DNA of 64,000 nucleotides, from positions 17,477,501 through 17,541,500 of the forward strand of contig JAYKKT010000073.1 of NCBI GenBank assembly GCA_036023115.1, read 5' to 3'. Positions 48,023-60,671 of this stretch are shown here, in pieces (position 1 is the first letter of the stretch; each line of letters begins with the position of its first letter). Source of the DNA: Brasenia schreberi. Its lineage: Eukaryota > Streptophyta > Magnoliopsida > Nymphaeales > Cabombaceae. The notes beneath the pieces are model-generated. The model worked only from the letters and a program-made list of their open reading frames with translations, was not told the origin of the DNA and did not search any database. A program made the translations under genes and the position numbers.

Positions 48023-49644
48023 ATAATTGGATCCATCGACCTTTAACTAAGGATATGAGGTGTTTTCATTTATTTTTCCAAATACCTTTATAACTTTTTG
48101 AATGATATTCATGTCTCAACAAAATTAAAGGTGAGGATGAGTATACATATGTTAAAGGTTGTAGCAGCTAGTTTTCACACAACCATGCATGCACATATAA
48201 TATATTTAAGGTTGGTTACAATACATGTATGGGTTAGGGCATATAAGTCAGGCCAATGTTGCCAAATTGTGATCCATAATTTTGTTGGATTTGTTTATAT
48301 TTTAAGATTCATTTTTGTTTTAGATGTTATTGTTGGCATGCTCGTAATGGGAATTCTGAAATATATTATCGCGTAAAATTCATTGACAGAAAAGGAGTGA
48401 CTGTTTGACTCTCCAGATTTGCACATTTCTATCTCTCTTTCTCTTCCATTCTCTTCTCAGTTCTCTTTCTTTCTCCCTTGTTCTTTTCATCAAAGACCCG
48501 GGAGAGCATGAGTATAGAGATAAGAGGAGATTTTTGGGTTTTGTGTGGTTATTTAGCTTTATATAACATTTCTTTTGCTATTATCTTCCTTTATCTCTCT
48601 TCCGTGTGTTTTCCTCTCAAATGAAACTGAGAAGGCAAAGAGCAATAAAAAGTCTTTTTTAGGGTTTTGGGCAAGTGTTGGTACGTCAAAGAATGAAGTT
48701 GAAGTGTGTGTTATACCTCATAATAATTTGAGTTTTCATCGTTGGATTTTACATTTTTTCTCCTCAAGAAATATATATTTATATTATTCATTGGTTATAT
48801 GCACTTGTAAGGAGCTTCCTTGTACCTTGTTCTTTCATTCATGAATGAAGTTATTGTCTCTTGGTGGAATAATATCAAGAAACACCACCTAATAGGAGCA
48901 TCTCTATTTATAAAAGGGCCACCCAATATTTTGGAACATTACAATAAACTACCTACTTCATGCTTATGTCAAGTAATTATGTGAAACTTTTTTCTAGGAG
49001 GTACATAGCATTATGAGTTCCACAAAATAAACTGGTGAACAAACCAAACGAACCTAGCAAGTAAATGATATGCATGCACATGTGTGTATTATACTGACCT
49101 GGTTCATGTCTTATGCTCGTTTTCTCCATGAATGAGCTAGGCTGGGTTCTATACAAAGAGCACATTTTCGAACATGTTCACAGGCAAGAAACCTCATATA
49201 AAGTGTTGCTCCATGCACAATGAGCTGGTTAGGGGGTATCATCCTTACCATTGCGATCGGGTTGGGACGGTTGCGTGGATCGGATTAATGTTGCCATCCC
49301 CATGTGCACACAATCACCCTTTGCAAAATCACACACACAAACCCAATATATTTGAGTTTCTTTCGGGCCACTGCTTTCACAGAGTATGGAATCTCTATGC
49401 TGCCACCCCACCAACCGCCGGAAAACCATCGTCCTCCTCCACGGCTATCGCCTGAATTACCCAACCGTTTGCATCATATATTTGAGTTTGTTTTGACTAG
49501 TAGCAGTGACTGGTGTTTGCGTGCATGCAAAGTAGACGTTCTTGTCTGCAAAGGTATGAGGAAGGCATCACTGGTATTGGACTTGTCGAGCTTGGTCCGT
49601 GAGCTAGCCGAGCTCAAGCCTTATCAAATGGTGTGCTTCATCTC
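47659..49644. other. Intergenic, no gene seen
   Basis: Contains a compound (TA)n(GA)n run at about 47,989-48,022 and CT-rich sequence near 48,420-48,480. Open frames up to about 120 codons are unremarkable. Confidence 0.4.
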
Positions 49645-49715
49645 CCACAGAGGTTTGAACTCATGACCTTCAACTTGTAGAGGACCTCCTAACCAAGTGA
49701 GCTATTGCTTGTTGT
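49645..49715 (-). mobile_element. SINE-like fragment, copy 5
   Basis: The reverse complement contains caatagctcacttggttagg (A-box-like), acaagttgaaggtcatgagt and tcaaacctctg. It is the same family as 9137 and 9533. Confidence 0.55.
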
Positions 49716-49727
49716 GCTCGAGAATTA

Positions 49728-49850
49728 TTTATTTTTTCTTTTTTTGTTATTATGGGAGGCCAAAGCCGGTATGCCTGCTCCAAGAGTTGAACCCACAACT
49801 ATCATCGCACGAGTCAAGAGCCTTGCCAGGTGAGCTAACCCTCTGAGAGC
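49728..49850 (-). mobile_element. tRNA-derived SINE-like element, poly-A type
   Basis: A T-rich start (49728-49747) marks the tail on the minus strand. The reverse complement has gttagctcacctggcaagg (A-box-like) and gtgggttcaactcttgg (B-box-like). Confidence 0.55.
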
Positions 49851-50032
49851 AGCTCGAGCATTATTTTCGTAACACACAATTGGGTAGGGCATGTGGAGCT
49901 TCTCTTTACTCCAAATCGCAGCTGGGCTGGTCCTCCTTCTCCAATTGGATCCAGTGTAGAACCTAATGCTGGTCCAGATAGATGCTAGAATGGAGTTTTG
50001 AATTTAGAGCCAACTGACATAGAGAGTCCACT

Positions 50033-50138
50033 GTTAACTGCTAACATGGCACATAATAGGGCTATGTGGAAACCAATAATCCAGGTAGTCGACCTCATCT
50101 AATATGAGAAAAGGCTTAGATCGTGTTGTTGTTGTTGT
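50033..50138 (+). mobile_element. Very short 5'-truncated RTE LINE insertion
   Basis: Only the last 106 bases of the RTE family, from gttaactgctaacatggcac to the GTT repeat. It is flanked by tgacatagagagtccact at 50015-50032 and the same sequence with one change at 50139-50156, a clear target duplication. It shows that extreme 5' truncation still leaves a normal insertion. Confidence 0.9.
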
Positions 50139-50217
50139 TGACATAGAGATTCCACTAAGTATGGTTGTGTTTTCTTTTTAGTTGGATTTGAATCTCTATA
50201 AATCTGTATCTTTCAAA

Positions 50218-53200
50218 GACGACAACAACAACAACTAAGCCTTTTCCCATACTAGACGGAGTCGGCTACATGGATTCTTTGTTTCCACAGATCCCTATCG
50301 TGTGCATTGTTAGCAGTTAACTCACAATAAGCTGGATCATTCTTTATTGTTTCTTTTCAACACTTTTGTCGTCGTCCTCTACCTCTTTTGATACTTTCCA
50401 ATTTTACTTTTTCTAACCTTCTTATAGGTTTTTCTTTTGATCTTCTTTCTACATGTCCAACCCATCTCAAACGATATTCTCTCATTTTATCCTCTATTGG
50501 TGCCACTCTTAATTTGTTTCTAATAACCTCATTATGTATACGGTCTTTTCTTCTATGACCACTCATCCATCTCAACATCTTCATTTATGTCACAGATATC
50601 TTTTGTATATGTTGATGGTTAACTACCCAACACTCAGAACCATAAAATATGGTAGGTCTAATTGTTGCTCTATAATATTTACCTTTTAACTTTAATGGTA
50701 TCTTCTTATCACAAAGAATACCTGATGCTCCTCTCCATTTTGACCAGTCATCATTAATTCTATGCATAACATCTCCATCGATTCTTCCATCACATTGAAA
50801 AAGTGACCCTAGGTATTTAAAACTTTCCTTTTGGGGAATGCAATGTGTGCCAATTTTAATTTCTATGTCCTCTGAAGTAGCCAAATGATCAAACTTACAT
50901 TCCATATATTCTGTCTTTGTTCTACTAAGTCGGAGGCTTTTGTTTTCTAATGTTTCTCTCCATAGTTACAATTTTCTATTAACTTTTTCCTTAGACTCCT
51001 CCACTAATACAATGTCATCTGCAAATAACATACACCAAGGTACTTCATCTTGAATATGTTTTGTTAACTCATCCATCACCATTATAAATAAGTATGGACT
51101 TAAAGTTGATCCTTGATGTAACCCAATATTAACTTCAAAGAAGTCTGTCGTTCCTTCATGAGTCCTCACACATGTTTTTGCACCATCATACATGTCTCTT
51201 ATAAGGTTAATATATGTCAATGGGATACCTCTTTTTTCCAAAGTTCTCCAAAGAACCTCCCTTGGTACCCTATCATAAGCTTTTTCTAGATCAATAAATA
51301 TCATGTGAAGGTCTTTCTTTTTTGCTCTAAAATGTTCCATAAGACGTCTCAAAAGGTGAATCGCTTCAATAGTAGATCTACCTGGCATAAATCCAAATTG
51401 GTTCTCTGTTGTACTTGATACTTGTCTTAACCTATGTTCAATAATTCTTTCCCATAATTTCATAGTATGACTCATTAACTTGATACCTCGATAATTCGCA
51501 CAATTTTGAATGTCTCCCTTGTTCTTATATACGGGTATAAGTGTACTTGCTCTCCATTCCTCGGGCATCTTTTGGTTTTTCCATATTTCATTAAATAGTC
51601 TTGTGAGCCAAGTGATTCCTATTTCTCCTAGTATTTTCCAAACTTCTATAGGAATATTATCTGGTCCTACCGATTTACCACTCTTCATATGTTTAAGAGC
51701 CTCTTTGACTTCATTCTTTTGAATACGTCAGTAGAAATTGTGGTTTATATACTTTTTTGACTTGGCTAAATCTCCTAAACTAATACTAACATCTTTATTT
51801 TCATTAAAAAGATTATAAAAATAGTTTTTCCATCTATTTCTTATATCATCATTTGCCACTAGAATTTTTTCATCCTCGTCTTTTATGCATCTAACATAAT
51901 TAAGATCTTTAGTTTTCTTATCTCTAGCCCTAGCTATCATAAAAATGTCTCTTTCACCCTCTTTTGAGTTGAGTTTTTTATATAAGTCCTCCCAAATCTT
52001 AGCTTTTGCTTCACTAACGGCCTTTTTTGCTTCCTTCTTTGCTTTCTTATAAGCTTCTAAAGTTTCACTAGTTTTCTTAGCATAATGTAATTTGTAACAT
52101 GCCCTCTTTGCCTTGATTTTGTTTTGTACTACTTCACCCCACCACCAAGCTTCTTTTTGTGCCGGTACACCTCCCTTAGATACCCCTAACACATCTTTCG
52201 CCACTTTCCTAATATGTATAGCCATATTGTTCCACATATCAGAGGGTGTGCCAACATAATTCCAAACATCTCCTTGAAGGACTTTTTGTTTAAATATATC
52301 TTCTTTCTCACTTTTGAGGTTCCACCATTTAGTCCGAATAGCTCGATGCACTCTTTTCTTCTTTGTCCATTTTTTTATTTGTAAATCCATAACTAAAAGT
52401 CGATGTTGGGTGGTTAAGCTTTCTCCTGGAATTACCTTGCAATCTTTACAACACGCTCTATCTTTTTTTTCTATAAATAAAGTAATCAATTTGTGTTTAT
52501 GATAAGCCAGTCTTATAAGTAATTAAATGTTCATCTCGTTTTTTGAAGATAGTATTGACTATAAAGAGATCAAATGCCATAGCAAAATTTAAAATCTCCC
52601 TACCTTCCTCAATTATATCCCCAAAACCGAAGTTTCCATGAATCCCTTGATATCCTAATGCCTCTTTACCAATATGTCCATTTAAGTCTCCTCCTAAACA
52701 AATCATCTCTCTTTGTAGAATCTTTTGAATCACCTTATCTAACTCTTCCCATAAAGCTGTCTTTATACTATCTTCTAGTCCTACTTAGTGTGCGTAAGCA
52801 CAAACTATATTTAAAACCTCTGCTCCTAACAATAATTTCAATGTTATGATTCGGTCACCATATCGTTGTATGTCTACTACACTATCCTTTAAATCTTTAT
52901 TTATGATAATACCAACTCTGTTTCGAGCCTTTGCTTTACCTGAGTACCATAATTTAAAACATGTATCCTCTATCTCCTTTGCTTTTTCTCCAACCCATTT
53001 TGTCTCTTGTAAATATAGAATATGAATCTTTCTCCGAATCATAGTATCTACTACCTCCATTAGCTTACCAAATAATATTCCGATATTCAAAGAACCAATA
53101 CGAATCTTATTATCTAGGACTAGCTTCCTTACCCCCCGCATCCGTCTATAATCAAAATGCGGAGACCCTCTCTGAAAATATTTCGTTACATTCAAGCGAC

Positions 53201-53591
53201 ATATAGCGGGACTAACTTCTTTACCTACACTCGTTCATGATGTGGGAACCCTCTCTACAATTGATTTACTACATTCGGGCGAAAATGTAGTGACCCTTGC
53301 CTACTTATTACTGTATTTGGGCTCTACAGCACGTCGCTAGGCGGGGACACCTCAAAATAATGCTCATAATTTTTGTAGAATGTAGTGACCCTTGCTTACT
53401 TATTACTGCATTCGGGCTCTACAGCACGTCGCTAGGCGGGGACGCCCCAAAGCAATGCTCATAATTTTTGTAATCCATGTTATAAAAATTCGAAAAAGTT
53501 TTACGCTGTCTGTCGAAAGCCTAACACAACCCTCCTCCTTTATTCGGGCTTAGATCGACAATGCACGGGTGATCCCTTACATGGGCGGAGT
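50218..53591 (-). mobile_element. Near full-length RTE-clade LINE
   Basis: 3,374 bases between target duplications tgtatctttcaaa at 50205-50217 and 53592-53604. On the minus strand: a 5' UTR with a 95-base tandem repeat, then a single-ORF layout with an APE-type endonuclease (53195-52785; LYLQETKWVGEKAKEIED and GVGIIINKDLKDS-like blocks), a basic linker, the reverse transcriptase (51688-50966; [45 protein letters not shown]) and a C-terminal part ([29 protein letters not shown]). It ends in CTTAG plus GTT repeats. About five stops or shifts break the frame. This is the best reference copy in the window. Confidence 0.95.
53284..53473. repeat. Two 95-base tandem units in the RTE 5' UTR
   Basis: Units 53284-53378 and 53379-53473 share aatgtagtgacccttgc, ttattactg, ctacagcacgtcgctaggcg and aatgctcataatttttgta, with a handful of differences. 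Confidence 0.93.
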
Positions 53592-53604
53592 TGTATCTTT
53601 CAAA

Positions 53605-55035
53605 CAATATAAAATAAACTTTCACATGGTATTTATATATTTTATGAATTTAGGTATAATAATGAAAGATATGTTTAAAGAATTTCAAACAAGAACAAAG
53701 TACCTCTTACCTGCATCAATCTTGATTTTGGGAACACTTGACGAGGCAACATATGTTAAGACTCATGAGACAAACTCGGTTATTTGATCTTGAAAAAATA
53801 TAAAGTTAATAAGGGTTCCTCCAACTCTAAGAAAATGCGACTTTCTAAGTTCTTAAAAACTAGTAAATTGATAAGGAGAAAGGATTAATGGATACATGGT
53901 AGATAAAGTTAGCATTAGTGGTTAAAATAGAGAGGTGCTTTGGATATTCTTTTTTTTTCTTTTCTTTCTTGTTTTTGGAAGCTCATAAGTGACACCCCCA
54001 AGAATCAAACTCGTCACTTTAATTGTGGGAGCAAGACAGCCCTACCAGGTGAGCTGACGCCCTTGGGTGCTGCTTTAGGTGTTCTTTGTTATAAAAACAT
54101 GTCAATCAAGTAAAAAGTAAAATACGACATTAAAGCCACAATTTATAGAATTGACGTTGGGTAATTAACCAAAAGATATTCATCGTAGAATGAATATATT
54201 AAAATAGATGTACAGCCACACTATGACTACTAGTGAGAAATGTTGACTTGTTAGACATTTTGAGCAGTATCAAATAAAATAAAACTCATGAGAATTTAGA
54301 AGATGAACACTTAAAAATTTGAGAAAAACACCTTCAAAGTGTTGGAACGAATGCTTGTTTGTGCTGTAGAAAAACGTTGTTGCGTTTTTATTTAAACGAG
54401 TAAACCATGTTCCAATTGCAAGCTGTTTTGTGGGAAAGACCAATAAGGCAAGACCCTTAATCTCGTGTTCACTTCTCTTTGTACGCCTCAACTTATTTTG
54501 AGGCATTATTGTTGATAAATTAGCTTGAAGCTCATGGATGCGACCATTTGCAAGATTAATAGATAAGTGAAGTATGTAGAACTAAAGTCCCAAATATTAA
54601 TTTCTAGGTTAACATTGAAAGTTTCAAACCCATGTATTTACATATTTAGTTTCCTTTTTAAAAATTATGGATCCACTTTAACATGAAATTCTTAAGAGAA
54701 AAAAGACCAATTTTAAAGCTATTTTTTTAAAAAGATAACAATTAAATGAACAATAAAATTTAAGGACCTCAGTCAGCGAGTGTTTGGTAAAGTCGAGAAT
54801 TATGTGCAGTATTTTTAATAATAACACTAATAACGGATATTTTGATAATGTTATTAGCGTCATTTAAGCTTTTACATATTTATATATGAGCTTCTCGAGA
54901 AACTTCAATTGTTTCTTCTTCTTTACGAAGAGAAATAGCGAGGAAGAGGAAGGGTTCCTTCTTCTTCTTCCTTGACCATTTTTGGATCCTTCTCACATTG
55001 CGTGAGCGCGTTGTGTGAAGGAGTAAGCCTTACGC
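53605..55035. other. Intergenic and LARP1 upstream region
   Basis: No gene recognised before the LARP1 start. A TATA-like tatttatatatgag at about 54,876-54,889 lies roughly 150 bases upstream of the LARP1 start codon, and the leader between is rich in CTT/GAA. Confidence 0.4.
53948..54065 (-). mobile_element. tRNA-derived SINE-like element, poly-A type
   Basis: A T-rich tail (53948-53975) on the minus strand. The reverse complement has gtcagctcacctggtaggg (A-box-like) and gacgagtttgattcttggg (B-box-like). The flanks gctttggatattcttt and gctttaggtgttcttt may be a decayed target duplication. Confidence 0.6.
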
Positions 55036-56428
55036 ATGGATCCTCGGAAAGCCGTTTCCGGCGACTCCCCACGGAGTTCTTCACCAAGAACACCGGAAAT
55101 CCCGGCGGAAGATCGCCCATTATCACCCCGAAAGTCGCCGGATGATGCCAAGGATGGCTCACAGAAGAAGCATGTATGGAACAAGCCATCCAATGGTTCG
55201 GGTTCGTCTGCGACGACGGATGTCGGTTCTGTCATGGGTGCCGTCTCCTGGCCGACGTTATCGGAAACGACTAGGGTTCAGGCGAAACCCACCTACTCTG
55301 GGAATTCTCTTTCTGACGGATCATCGGTTTCTGAGGTGGGTTTTCTGGGGTCTCTCTTGCATGCATGTGAATTCTTGCTGAAAGATCGAACGATGACCGA
55401 CTTTGGATTTGGTTTCCCTTTTTCTTTTCCTTTCTTGTTGATTTCTTGTAGGCTCCAGTAATGCAAGAATCTCCACGGAAACCGAATCAGATCCCGAACA
55501 CCAATCCCATCCAAAATCACGCGTTCGTCATTCGGCAGAGGTCGTTTAACAGGCGCGGAAATAATGCGAATGGAGGCACTAATTTCTGGGACACGGAATC
55601 ATCACCACACAATGAACAAGCCCAGAAAGATCCCTTACATAAAAACAATTTGGATTCGGGAATGAGAGGGCCAGGTTCTCAGGGCCAAAACGGGAACGAT
55701 CATCCGAGAAATTCGTATAGAAGGGGCAATGGCCAACACCCACGAGCCGAAACCCCCCATCACTACGGGAACAGAGGCAATGCTCATAATCAGGATCGCG
55801 CGAATTATGAATGGAACCCAAATCGAGGTTATGGTAGTCGCGACATGCATCACCAACAGAGAGTTGGTCCCCGGAATTTCGTCCGGCATCCGTCTCCGCT
55901 TCCGCCGCCGTTTATTAGCATGCCTCGTGGCTATGGGAACCCGATGGGTTATCCTGGTGAGCTTTCTTCCGTCTGTTTTGCAATGTGGGCAGTATGAGAT
56001 TTTGTTTCTTAATGTTGGTTTCTTCCTGTTAGCAGATATGGGCACTCAGGTATATTACGTTCCTCCTGCAGTCACCGATCATATCCCGGGCGTGCCATTC
56101 ATGTCACATGCTCCACCTCCCTTTGTATTCTTACCACAACCAGATCCTCAACTGCCGGCACTGTTGGTTGGGCAGATAGAGTATTATTTCAGGTATTTAA
56201 TTGGATTTTTCCTGATCATTTACATCTTACCGATATGTTCGATTTTTTTATGTTGTTGTTGTGGTTAAGAGAATGTTTAAGTGTGGTATTAGCAATCAGA
56301 TTGTCTTAGATGTTTCAAATTATTTTGATGTGTGCAGTCCTGGAAATCTGTGCAAGGACATATTCTTGAGGAAGAATATGGACGAGCAAGGATGGGTTTC
56401 TATCTCCCTGATTGCGAATTTCAACATG
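55036..56428 (+). CDS. LARP1: La-related protein 1 (LARP1b/c type), 5' part, exons 1-4
   Basis: LARP1 proteins bind mRNAs and control their translation and stability. Exons 55036-55335, 55452-55956, 56036-56192 and 56338-56428 join in frame to 351 codons with GT-AG introns. Residues 1-100 are Ser/Pro-rich and low complexity and include the KKHVWNKPSNGS and VMGAVSWPTLSE blocks. The next part is rich in Asn, Gly and Arg, with the VRHPSPLPPPFISMPRGY and YVPPAVTDHIPGVPF blocks. The La domain starts near residue 305: QIEYYFS, NLCKDIFLRKNMDEQGW, SISLIANFNM. The common SDENL reads SPGNL here, losing an Asp of the La motif. The window breaks off inside the La domain; remaining exons should lie beyond the LINE at 57839-60653 or outside the window. 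Confidence 0.88.
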
Positions 56429-57820
56429 GTCAGTTGATTTTTAGGTTTTAGTGACATAATATTTTGATGCCTTGTACTGCCATATCGTGTTGACAATTTA
56501 TAGTTATTTGTGCAGTAAGTATGTGAGATAAATTGTGCCTTGAATTTGAAGGCTTAATCTGTGCTTGATGGTTTACAATTAAGTTGCTCTTCCAAAATCA
56601 GAAGATTAGATTACCATTAGGTAGATTGTGAATGACATGTAGTCATAGAGGTATTGCTTTGTCAGCGATGTGATTTTTTACACAATCAAGCAGTGTTGCA
56701 AGTGCTCACTTGACTAGGAAAGATTTTGGTGATAATTCGGCTGAAAAGATGTATATGATCAAAACTTTCTATGTGAAATGGACAAATGGTAAGTTTTGAC
56801 CTGAACTAGTCCAAATTGTTGTTCATTGGAAAGATTCTTCTTTTTTCTATTCATGAACTTTCCTAAATTGAGCATTCAAACCATTTGGCATCACAGATGG
56901 TTATCATGGCTGCGATAAAAGAGCCTATTTAGTTGTTTAAAGAAGAAGTATAGAGTGCCTAGATTGCAAGCTTAGTTTAGTATTTGGTGCTTTACCTACT
57001 TTATTTTAAGAACTATATAGATTTTTTAAATACATTATCTGGGAGTTAATCTCTGTATTTTATATTACAAATTTAACTTTGCTTACATGGCTAAAATTAC
57101 CAAGAGAATGTTGATTCTATGTAAAATAGCTAAAAATTACCAAGAGAAAGCTGTCTGATTGGGAGAAACTCTTGACCTGAAATTTGTTAATGGTAGATGA
57201 AGTGTCATGTTTTTATAAGGCATGAACTTGACTGAAGTGTCTCTTCAAATAACATGATTGTAAACTAATTTGGAACAATTTCATCATTAGTTTTCCTTTT
57301 CCAGCTACTATCTGTATATGAGGTTGTAGCTAGGGATGTAAATGGTATTTGTTTAGGTTTGGACATATGATAACCTCACTATGTTGCTTTCTGTCCCAAA
57401 AGAAATCGATCTGGTTAGTGATCTTGTCGCGTGCAGCATTTAATATTTGCGTCCAAGTCTGACTAGTAAATCCTTTTGATAATCCTAATCTATAATTATT
57501 TGCATATAAAATGCAAGCTGATTAAGTAAGGTTTGTAGGTTTCTGCCAACATGAACGATATTATGCTAGAAATCAATCAGGCTAGGTTCAGTCCTACTAG
57601 GATGTGATCCAAATGCAACCTTGTGACATCTCTAGATGTAACGATACCATGTATATACATTCAAATAAAGTCAAACATGAACAATGCAACTAAGACTTGA
57701 TCGATAAAGGAAAACAAACAAAAGCAACCAAAAAAATGGTAAGGAGACTTTGCCCCAAACGGTAGCAATAAATCTTCAATACACTTTTGGTTTTGGACAG
57801 GTTCTCGCCTTTCACTTTTT
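56429..57820 (+). other. Probable LARP1 intron 4, first part
   Basis: Starts with the donor GTCAGT after ATG of the La domain. AT-rich, with no coding blocks. The La domain continuation (V-K-K-L-T block) was not found. Confidence 0.5.
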
Positions 57821-57838
57821 CTACTGCAATTTTGAATA

Positions 57839-60653
57839 CAACAACAACTAAGCCTTTTCCCGTACTAGACGGGGTCAGCTACATGGATTCTTTGTTTCCA
57901 CATAGCTCTATAATGTGCCATGTTAGCAGCTAACTCACAATAAGCTAGATCATTCTTTATTGTTTCTTTCCAACACTTTTGTGGTCGTCCTCTACCTCTT
58001 TTAATACTTTCCAAATTTAGTTTTTCTAACCTTCTTACAGGTTCTTCTTTTGATCTTCTTTCTATATGTCCAAACCATCTTAAACGATGTTCTCTCATTT
58101 TATCCTCTATTGGTGCCACTCCTAATTTGTTTCTAATAACCTCATTATGTATACGGTCTTTTCTTGTATGCCACTCATCCATCTCAACATCTTCATTTCT
58201 GTCACAGACATCTTTTATACATGTTGATGATTAACTGCCCAACACTCAGAACCATAAAACATGCCAGGCCTAATTGCTGCTCTATAATATTTACCTTTTA
58301 ATTTTAATGGTATCTTCTTATCACAAAGCATACATGATGCTCCTCTCCATTTTAACCAACCAGCATTAATTCTATGTGTAACATCTCCATCAATTCTTCC
58401 ATCACTTTGAAAAATTGACCCTAGGTATTTAAAACTTTCCTTTTGGGGAATGAAATGTGTGCCAATTTTAATTTCTATGTCCTCTGAAGTAGCCAAATGA
58501 TCAAACTTACATTCCATATATTCTGTCTTTGTTCTACTAAGTCGGAGACCTTTGCTTTCTAATGTTTCTCTTCATAGATCCAATTTTCTATTAACTTTTT
58601 CCTTAGACTCTTCCACTAATACAATGTCATCTGCAAATAACATACACCAAGGCACTTCATCTTGAATATGTTTTGTTAACTCATCAATCACCATTATAAA
58701 TAAGTATGGACTTAAAGTTGATCCTTGATGTAACCCAATATTAACTTCAAAGAAGTGTGTCATTCCTTCATGAGTCCTCACACATGTTTTTGCACCATCG
58801 TACATGTCTCTTATAAGGTTAATATATGTCAATGGGATACCTCTTTTTTCCAATGTTCTCCAAAGAACATCCTTTGATACCCTATCGTAAGCTTTATCTA
58901 GATCAATAAATATCATGTGAAGGTCTTTCTCTTTTGCTCTAAAATGTTCAATAAGACGTCTCAAAAGGTGAATCGCTTCAACAATATATCTGCCTGACAT
59001 GAATCCAAATTGGTTCTCTGTTGTACTTAATACTTGTCTTAACCTATGCTTGATAATTCTTTCCCACAATTTCATAGTACGGCTCATTAACTTGATACCT
59101 CGATAATTTGCACAATTTTGAATGTCTCCCTTGTTTTTATACATAGGTATAAGTGTACTCGCTCTCCATTCCTCGGGCATCTTTTGCTTTCTCCATATTT
59201 CATTAAATAGTCTTGTGAGCCAAGTGATTCCTATTTCTCCTAGTATTTTCCAAACTTCTATAGGAATATTATCGGGTCCTACCGATTTACCACCCTTCAT
59301 ATGTTTAAGAGCCTCTTTAACTTCATTCTTTTGAATATGCCGGTAGAAATTGTTGTTTATATACTTTTCTGATTTGGCTAACTCTCTTAAGCTAATACTA
59401 ACATCTTTATTTTCATTAAAAAGCTTATAAAAATAGTTTTTTCATCTATTTCTTATATCATCATTTGCCACTAGAATTTTTTCATCCTCGTCCTTATGCA
59501 TCTAACATAATTAAGATCTTTAGTTTTCTTATCTCTAGCCCTAGCTATCCTAAAATATCTCTTTCACCCTCTTTTGAGTTGAGTTTTTTATATAAATCCT
59601 CTCAAATTTTAGCTTTTGCTTCACTCACAGCCTTTTTCGCTTCCTTCTTTGCTTTCTTATAAGTTTCACTAGTTTTCTTAGCATAATATAATTTGTAACA
59701 TGCCCTTTTTGCCTTGATTTTATTTTGCACTACTTCACTCCACCATCAAGCTTCTTTTTATGTCGGTACACCTCCCTTAGATTTACCTAACACATCTTTC
59801 GCCACTTTCCTAATATGTATAGCCATATTGTTTCACATATCACAGGGTGTACCAACATAATTCCAAACATCTCCTTTAAGGACTTTCTGTTTAAATATAT
59901 CTTCTTTTTCGCTTTTGAGGTTCCACCATTTAGTCCGAATAGATTCACTCTTTTCTTCTTTGTCCATTTTTTTATTTGCAAATCCATAACTAAAAGTCGA
60001 TGTTGGGTGGTTAAGCTTTCTCTTGGAATTACCTTGCAATCTTTACAACACGCTCTATCTTTTTTTTCTACAAATAAAGTAATCAATTTGTGTTTGTGAT
60101 AAGCCAGTCTTATAAGTAATTAAATGTTCATCTCGTTTTCTGAAAATTGTATTGACTATAAAGAGATCAAATGACATAGCAAAATTTAAAATCTCCTTAC
60201 CTTCCTCATTTATATCTCCAAAACCAAAGTTTCCATGAATACCTTGATATCCTAATGCCTCATTACCGACATGTCCATTTAAGTCTCCTAAACAAATCAT
60301 CTCCCTTTATGGAATCTTTTGAATCACTTTATCTAACTCTTTCCAAAAAGCTGTCTTTATACTGTCTTCTAGTCCTACTTGGGTTGCGTAAGCACAAACT
60401 ATGTTCAAAACCTCTGCTCCTAACACTAATTTCAACGTCATGATTCGGTCACCATATTGTTGTATATCTACTACACTATCCTTTAAATCTTTATTTATGA
60501 TAATACCAACTCCGTTTCGAGCCTTTGCTTCACTTGAGTACCATAATTTAAAACCTGTATCCCCTATCTCCTTTGTTTTTTCTCCAACCTATTTTGTCTC
60601 TTGTAAACGTAGAATATGAATCTTTCTCCGAATCATAGTATCTACCACCTAAG
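57839..60653 (-). mobile_element. RTE-clade LINE, 5'-truncated, probably in a LARP1 intron
   Basis: A minus-strand copy flanked by a perfect 18-base duplication ctactgcaattttgaata at 57821-57838 and 60654-60671. It runs from the GTT-repeat 3' end to within the endonuclease. The reverse transcriptase frame 59300-58572 is open over 242 codons and keeps [12 protein letters not shown]. Several stops and shifts elsewhere disable it. It is antisense to LARP1. Confidence 0.94.
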
Positions 60654-60671
60654 CTACTGCAATTTTGAATA

